Below, piece by piece: positions 13,701 to 22,700 of a stretch of 64,000 nt of DNA; position 1 is the stretch's first letter, and every line of letters begins with the position of its first letter. Under the pieces are notes generated by a model. It searched no databases and was not told where the DNA came from. It worked only from the letters and a program-made list of their open reading frames with translations. Made by a program: the position numbers and the translations under genes. This stretch comes from Litoditis marina (taxonomy: Eukaryota; Nematoda; Chromadorea; Rhabditida; Rhabditidae): contig OZ038435.1 in assembly GCA_964036275.1 (NCBI GenBank), positions 13,369,634-13,433,633 on the forward strand, given 5' to 3'.

Positions 13701-16700
13701 TTCCACGTGCGTGTGTCTACTTTTTGACGAATTACGAATATCCCGAGAATTTGTCTATTTTTGGTGAAAAACCACCAATGTCCAACGATTAAATGTAAAA
13801 ACGGTATAGTTTGTGTGAAAATAAGTGAAACATACCCGATAAATTGTGTCGTATTTGCAGCCGTATGCCGGTAGTTCCCCGTGGTCTTGCGACTACTCCG
13901 GGTATGACCAGTCGCCCCGAACAGACTACGAACGCGGCCCCTCACCGCAGTCGGAGACCAGTGTCATCTATGCCCCTCAGGTGAGATCTAGAGCAGAAAC
14001 ATAGATATACGTTCGAAGTTCGCCAAAAATTGTCTATTTTTGATGTAAAAAACATTAATTTTCACATGTTTAAATCAAGAAAAGGATAAAGTTTTGACGA
14101 ATAGTGCACAGGTGAGATCTAGAACAGAAACAGGCAAGAATGTACAATGCCCCCCAACTTTGGGGGGGGGGGGGCGATTGTACACCGTAGTCATTTACTG
14201 TAAGCTTGGGTTAAGTGGGGGGGGGGGGGGGGGGGTTGTTTATCAGTTCCTAATATATACTATAACCCCCAGTTTGTATTGTGGATTGTGGGGTAATCTA
14301 TGCTCTCCAGGTTACAGAGAAACATTCAGTAAAAATTTGAACTACTTTTTCGCCGAAAACGAGAAATGTGTCTATTTTAGATGCAAAACTATAATTTTCC
14401 CGTGTTTTAATCAAGAACGAACAACTTTTTGTCGAATACAAAAAGTTGTTCGTCATACAATACTGGTGTATGCATATAATATAATTTTACATTATGAGTA
14501 AAGTGTCTTACCTTACATTTCCAGCCGGATCCGATTCCGTACTGCTCTCTCACTCCCGCGGACATCGCCAAGCAAACCCGTGACAATGCGTGGGCCCAAC
14601 TCATGAGGCCGTCCTCATCAGTAGTCAAGGTGAGCTCGGGAGTTCCATTTCGACCTGAAATTGAATTGATTGAAAATCAGGTGTCTAATCCCGGTATCCA
14701 AACTATAAAACAGTGTAGGTGGTTAGGTTTTCGCCAGTAAAAGTGTCACTACTGTTGAAATCGCACTTGAAACATGCCATACTTGGACTCTCCATAGTTA
14801 GTTGAGATGTTAGAAACATTAAGTATTCTAAATGAGACGAGGAAACGCTTTACATGTAAATACTTTGAACTTTTCAGCGTCTCGCCCGTATGCAGCGAGA
14901 AGAGGAAGAGGAGGAGAGAGAAGCGGAGAGAGAGGCGGAGAGACAGCGAGAGGAAAAGAGGCAGCGAGCGGAGAGGAGGCAGCAAAAACGGGAAGAAGCA
15001 GAGAGAAGGGAGAAGCGACGCCAACACGAGGCAGGAGCAGTCAAGGCTGTTCCAGTCGCGGTACGTACACTTTCACGCGCATTACACGTGACTTTTGACT
15101 AGGCATTTACACGTAACGTAACGAACGTGAGAGACTACGTATTTACTAGTATTACACGTGACGACTAGGAATTTCAAACTACTAGGTGCACACCTAGAAA
15201 CAGCGACTCGCCATACTTCTTGACAGCCTGAAAGTTGATAAACCGATACTCAGAGCATGCACGTGGAAAACACCAGTTCGACAAAAAGCACTACTAAATG
15301 GTAATTCTGCTTGGAGTTCATCGAAAAAGTCGATAAATTAGTATTAGAAAACTGAATATATTTCACATACTCTCTTAACTACGTTCTAACTTGAACCAGG
15401 GGATGGAAACATTGAGCAAGTACGGTATTCGATTTGTTTTACAAAGTAAATACTAGATATAGTTATATAAGTTTATCTATTTACAGAATCCCTTGGACGA
15501 AAGCTCGGGTGCAGGACACATGTCCCCCGCAGCTAGTAGTCCCCCTTCTATCCCGGTAGTACCATCACCCCCAGCCCTCAACATGCTCACATTCATGACT
15601 GTCATGTCAGCCATCAACTGCCAGGATCAAGACGAGACTTCCCAACAGGTCAGTGTCATACTCGACGAAACTTTGCTGATTTTCCAGCGAGAATTAGGAA
15701 AGAAAGCATTTTCATTACGGAAAATGGGCAAAATTGATCAAAACGGGTATTTTCTGAAGAACAGTCTCACGTAACTTGTGTGCGGTTAGTGTGAACGAAA
15801 GAGCTGTTCTAATGTCAACAGAGCCTTATCGGAAAACAGGTGTTTTATCTGGGGGGGGGGGGGGGATACTACAAAACTGGGTGAAAAGAGGAGTGAAGAA
15901 AGTTCTCATTTCGCCAATTGTTGTTGCAAATCGAAGACGTTAGACCCAATTTCACAACATTTAGACAGACTTAACAAAAAAGGCAAGTTTTGACCGTTTT
16001 GGCCCTGTCATGTTTCCCTATTATGAGCAAAATTGTGTATTTCAGCCCACTGGAACTCACGAGGCCGGTCGAAATCAAGCGTGTGAGGCCGCGCCACAAC
16101 CAGCCAAGACAACATCGGCTCGAATGATGGGAAAACATATGGTAAACTAATTGTCTAGTAAAGTAAAAAGTACGGGTTACGGGTTCTCATCAAAATCAGG
16201 AAATGTTGCCTACTTTCGCTGTAAAACCATAGAACTTCTCGCACTTAAATCTAAACACGGAATCTCTAGATGGTCTTGTGTTCAAGAGTCAGGAAAATCC
16301 CCCCCCCCCTCCTGAAGTTTTTGTTTAAAACCCTACTTCGATTTTCGTCAAATAGGCGAGAAACCAACCTGTTACCTGGGTTTTCGGGGGGTTCGTGAAC
16401 GGACCATCTGCCAGCTGACTCGTCTGCAAAATACAATCTTGAGTAGCCATGGAAATTTGAAAAAATAACTAATTTGTCGCTAATACTGTAGAAATTAGCC
16501 GCTTATTGATGAGAAAAAACGGAGTTTCACGTTTTTGAATGGAGAACACTTTCTGTAGAATAGTCGAACATTACTGTAGTGTGTACATAATTAATTCCAG
16601 CAAACGTAGGGCGACTTTGTTAGATTATTCATTGAAGCACCCGATTTTCATTAAAACAAGATTTAGGGCTAGCTTAGTTTCAATGATAGTCGCCTTCACT

Positions 16701-19700
16701 GCAAAAACCGGGACTTCCTATCCTATTTTGTAGTTTGGTCACCTGGATTGAACCTGGATGGAGTTTGGTCACTGTACCGGAGTATGTACATAATTATTTC
16801 CAGGCACCCACATTCGATGGAACAGTGCAGCGGAGGGAGAGCTCGAAGCAGCGCAGACTGGAGAAGCGGGAGAGGGACCTCAACAGGAGAAGAGGCCTCA
16901 ACTGCGACCAAGAAACCTCCCGGCCCGCTACTGAAAATGTAAGAATACACTAGTAAAGTTTTCAACATAGGTGCGATACCCCGGAGGACTGAAAAGGGGC
17001 ATGATCCCCCGGCAGATTCCACAAGAAACGTGGTATTTCGTTAACCCTACCAGGTAACCTTAACCGGGTTACCTGGTTAATCCTTTTGTTAACCACTTGT
17101 TAACCCTCTTTTACAATGTAATTTGGGGCAAATTTAGGGTCACCAAGTGGTTAACAAAAGGGTTAACCCGGTTAATGGTTAACTACTAGGGTCTAGGGTT
17201 GACGAATTACCGGGTTAAATAAAGAATTCGCCTGCCCTGCAAAATAAACTGTTGCTCTCGTTCAGAGTTTTGGCTTTTAAGAATTGGCGTAAGTTCCAGA
17301 AAAGGACAATAATGAGAATGGGTCAGCGTGCTTATGCTATGCTATGCTATATCAAATTCGTTTCCAGTGTCAATTGGATATCATCGACTTCGACTCTAAT
17401 GAGATGACCATCCACCGAACCCGTCGGAGCACGAGCGAGGAGAAGAGACGACAGGTAGACGTTTATTCCACTTGGAAACTGACCGATTTCATACGAAATT
17501 GGCAGTTAGCATGCACAATTTGGCAATAATCGCAGTTTTCGGGCCTTTCGGCCAATATTGAGAAAATTTGCTTATTTTTGATGCGAAACAATGAACTTTT
17601 ACGTAATTACAGCTTATACTGGAATTGTTTTAGACGTTTAGTAGAAAGGTCACGGTTTACTGATGTATGGAAGCAGTACTAATCAATTTGCAACCTGAAA
17701 TGATACATAAATACACTTACAGGAACAGGAGCGAGAGCGGGAATTGGTGGCGCGCCGAGCAGACCAGAGACGCATACACCATCTCAAACGGCAGAACTGG
17801 TTGGCTCAACGGCGTGGCGAGCTGGAGCAGAGAGCTGGACCAGCCCAGGAGAGCAGGAGGACGCCGGACAGCGAAGACGAGCGAGAGCAGCAGGAATGGC
17901 TTATCGCCAAGGAGGCCGCTGCAAGAGTACGTTTCCGTCAATTAGTCGTTTTCAGAATTCAGAAAAGTAGGTTGTCCCTAGGCACAATTCTTGAGAAAAC
18001 TTTGGAGTACCCTTAGTCCATGGTAAAAAGTGCTTGAAATGGTTGGTCGAAAACTTGCACTCATACTCCAATTCCAATAGTTGTCCAAATAGTTAGATGA
18101 ATTTTGAAAAAAAATCAGCTTGAGGATTGAAGATGTATTTTAATATCAGAGTAATTAGTGTTTGGTAAATTTCGCACCAATGATAGTTGATAGTCATAGA
18201 GTTCGCTCCTTCCAAGTAAGGCCTATGCCCTAACGGTGTGTCCCTCTATCCCTCTGTGTTTGTAGTTTGATCCTCTTATGTTTTGATCGAAATCAGTCTC
18301 GAGATCAAACTACAACGATGATGTGGGCATTACCTATACTTTATACGGTAATAAAGTGAACTTACAACTTACAGGCAGCCGTCCGTCGCCGCGAGCAAAT
18401 CCCCATGGTGCCACCCCCCGGCTATGTCTATCCCGACCGCCACGAGGTAGGGGGCTGAAATATAATGAATATATAATATACATTATATAGAATATGATAT
18501 TTCTGATTATAGCGTTGAAATGACAAAATGAGGATATCGATTCACAGTTTTCATGAGATTTCCAACTTTGTGTCGAAACTGGCATGATTTATTCTAGTTT
18601 GTTTGAAAATACACAATTTTTTGACTATTATTACTTTGTAATGACATTGATATTATAAATACATATAACTATTGTAATTATTAAGGACGTCACCCCGCCA
18701 CCGGTCGACACCAACCAACTCATGTATCCCTGGTTCAACTCGGCTACCAGCTACCTGTCCATGACAGTAAGTTTCATCAATCACATATATTTATACCCCA
18801 ATATGTTGTCCGAAAAGCCAAATTACTGGAACGGGCTGCTTTTTGGCATCTGACAAATTTACCGGATATCAATCGAAAAACAATCTACTTTCCGTTTAAG
18901 TCTCATAGGTGACGGGTAGCCGGAAAGATAAACACGTAATCGTGATTCATGAAAAATATTTAGAGGTTACTAATGTATGGTAATTCCAACTAGTTTCAAA
19001 CTAACCACTAGTAATCGTCTTCGGTCTTCCACTAAACGATCATTCTTCAGACAACTCCTGATGTCCAGAGGAGCGTGGAGCTGGAGCAGCGTCAGGCTCA
19101 ATCGGTCGAGCGCCAGGCTCAATCTCCCCAGCAGATGGAGGACCTCCCTGCAACTGAATTGGTACGCTTGTTGGCTATTAACCTACTCCAATGAAGATGT
19201 TCAAATAGTCAGAAAAACTGACTACTTTTTGCTGATATCGGAGAAAATAACAGGTTGAAATCTTAAAACGCGGGTATTTCGAGAAAAATAATGTTTTTCT
19301 CGATATACATAGGAACTTCTAGCCCACAGTTAAGACACTGGTAGAACGGTAGTAACAGTTAAACTGTGGTGATATGGTCGTAAACGTCCCGCGATTCAGT
19401 GGTAAACTTGTGGTAACGTTGAATCACGATTACTACCAGTAAATCGGTGATGTATCTCAAGTAACTTCAGAAATGAACTAGATATCTAATACCACACATG
19501 ATACCTATACTAGATACGGATGTCTGCGAGACTGCTCTGCAGGCTTCTGGCTGTTTTCGGTTTAATTACCCAAGTTTGAGGTACTTTTCACCTCTGAAGC
19601 GATCTTAGAATTTAGTACGTGAGGACTAGATACTAGAGGGGCCATGAAAAGATAATTAAATTTTGTTTTATAAAAAAAATAATTTTTAAGTGTTTCATTT

Positions 19701-22700
19701 TCGATCATTCAAAATAATTTTACTGCTGTTTTACTGCAGTTGAACTACAAATTTACTGGCGTTTTACTGCAGTAGCGACACCGTACTACTACCGTTTTAC
19801 GGCTAGTGATACTGCAGTAACACTACCAGTAAAACGGCGGTAGAACGGTGTCGCTACTGTAGTAGAACGCCGGTTTTATCTTTACAGTGGTGATAGGTCA
19901 AATTCTATAATTTGGCACCAGAAATTGTCGAATTTTCGTAAAAATGACCGAGAAGGAGGCCGTTTTAAGAATTTGGACAAACTCGACGACACAATTTTTT
20001 TTGTTAACAAATTAATTGACACTAGAACATTTAGGTGGCTTTGTACATGGAGCAACTTGAGGGAAACAACAAGGATGTCGACCGCCAATTGGAGGTGAGC
20101 AGCAGCAATCTCTCGAGTTCACTCAACAAACGTTCATTATTAGAAACAAAACTGTTAGAAACGCAATAACCGAGTACGTTGCAGGGGTATAACGTATAAT
20201 AAATCGTAAAATGCTTGTCGCACTGGTATTTAACTATTCTACCTACATACACCAGTACGGTCCGACTATTCGACCGAATATACTCCGTTTTTAGATTGAA
20301 AACGTAGAAATTAATGGTTTCGCATCAAAATTCAAAAATAGACAAATCATCTGAGTTTTCGCGTAAAAGTAAACAGTTTTCGGAATATTCTAGTTATGTA
20401 TCTTCTAGCATTTATTTACTATGTTACAGACCTTCATTGCCGAACAACAGGCTCTTTTGGCTGGAAGTAAGGCGGATGAGAACCAGACCAAGGGAAAGGT
20501 TGTCGGAGAAGAGCTGGAACACCCCCGCCACGCAGACGCAGAGTCAGAGCCAGCCGATGCCCACCGAATGGAGCATGAGGATGACCAGCCCATGGTCCGT
20601 TTTTCCAGTCATATCACTCATAAACACGCCCCAGTGAGGTCAGACTAACCGACTAAGCTACAAAAAGGGGTCCGTTGCTAGATTGTAACGATGTAAAATT
20701 GATGTTTTTCATTGAAAATGCACAAATCTCGTTTTCGGCGGAAATATAGTCCTACTGGGGTATATCACGCTATTTATCATCTTCTGCTAACTAATTGATG
20801 AATTCAAGTTTTGTAACTTTTCCAAATTTGCGAATTGAGGTCCAGCTGATTTTCTTCGGAACTGTGTCTGTGAAAGACAACAATTACACATGAATATAAG
20901 ATCAGATGAAAAAAAACTCACTCTACTAAGCGCATCCGGTTGAAGTCAGGGTGAAACGGGTAATCCAACACAGCTAGACCAGAACTGGAGATCGAAGCGA
21001 ATCCTCTGCCCTGTAATGAAATTATGAAACTATAAAATAATGAGGGAATAAAAAGGTGACGAGCAAGATATTAATCATAAGAGGATACCTTAGGTCTCAT
21101 GCGCGAGATACAACTAGAATAAGAAGCGACTCATACATGATTGCAAGGAAATTCGGGGGTGCACGAGAGCACGAGAGAAAAAAATCGTATGACGGAAGAG
21201 AATAGAACTAGGATGAAAATAATAATATTGTGTTGTAGCGTATGCATCATAGTGGATATTTAGAAAAAAATAATTATCAAAAAGTTGAGTTTAACCATTG
21301 GAATTCTGCTTTCACCTATAGATATTAAAACATGTACATTTACATTCAATTGATTTAATTCCAGGTGGCTCTAGCTGGTGGTCATGGCCCCCCTTCCTCC
21401 CCATCCGGATCGAGCAGCTCCAGCGAGCGATCCTCCAGCTCGGGAGATGACTCGGGACATGATGGTGGTAGTGAAGTGGAGGATGAAGATGAGAACATCG
21501 AGATGGACATCGATCAAGAGCAGGTCAGCTATATCATATTCTACATCATAGGTGAAATAGGGAATTCCCAGTCCAAATTATATGAACGCGCGTGACTTGA
21601 GAACCAGAAGAATACCTGGGTGTTTTGTTCCATTTATGCTTTTCCAACGGTTTTTGTTACCAAAAGCGTAAATACGCATCGGAAAATTGGGCACCCGGAA
21701 AAACCTAGGGTGTTTCGGGGAAATGGAATTTCCGGGAAATCCCCGAGAACGTTCAAGGTATTTTCAGGGTGAAATGGAGGTATAAACTCTACAAATTCTC
21801 GGAAATTTCAGGGAAACTCAGTTTCAGGGAAAAGTGCGGGAAAAATATGATAAAATACCCTACAAATTCTCGATAATTTCAGGGTAACTCAGCATCGGGG
21901 AAAAGCATCGGAAAAAGAGCATGAATAAGCCTTTCGCCGCGGCAATCGCGTAACCCATACTAGATACGGCGCGGCCAGGGGTGCCGTGATTTGATTTTTT
22001 GGAAATTATTAGCTCAATATCGAGGTCTGAATATCGATATATCGATAGGGATGATACAAAGAAGTTCATTTCATGAAGTTTTTACTAATGAAATATGCAC
22101 TTCTATTCTCTTCATATATTATAAATATTTTGAAAAGTCACGAAAATGTTATCGAAAATATATTTTCGATAACATTTTCGAAAAATACTTTTACCAAGAA
22201 AAATATCTTATTAGTTTTTTCAATCACGTGTGAAAATTTTCTGAGAAGTTACTGAGAAATTGTAAGGTGACAACCGGGAAATTTCCGGGATTTTTCCCTG
22301 TTTTCACCTTCTTTTCGCTCTGATCATTTCGCGAAATGATCCCGGAACGATTGAGGTAGAATCAGGGAAAAAATCGGGAAATTTCAGGGAAACCGGCGCT
22401 CCTGTGCGGGTCAGCGCAATTTTGAAAATAGAACTGAGCTAAGATGCTAAGTACAACTTACAATTTATTGAAAGTAGCAAATGTAATAAAGACGAAATGG
22501 TCGTACTCGGGGAAAGTTCACATTAAAGTAGAAGTAAATAGAAGTAACAATGGGGTATATTACGGTTTTGTAAGGGTTTTTATAATATTATTATAGCTTT
22601 AAATTTCCAAATAGATTTACAAAAGGGTCGGTTAATCTCAAGTTTAATTACTTACTATAATTTTTACGCGACTTGCTCAAAAAACCACTTGGGAAAAGAA

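Noticed and set aside
14807..15102. Alternative frames of exon 12
   Set aside because: Purine-rich coding DNA keeps all three frames open. Only the frame joining phase-0 neighbours continues through the gene.
19505..21970. Shared ATACTAGATACGG at 19507 and 21958 as a promoter element for the SL1 copy
   Set aside because: Thirteen bases shared once in 64 kb is within chance, and no other similarity flanks them.
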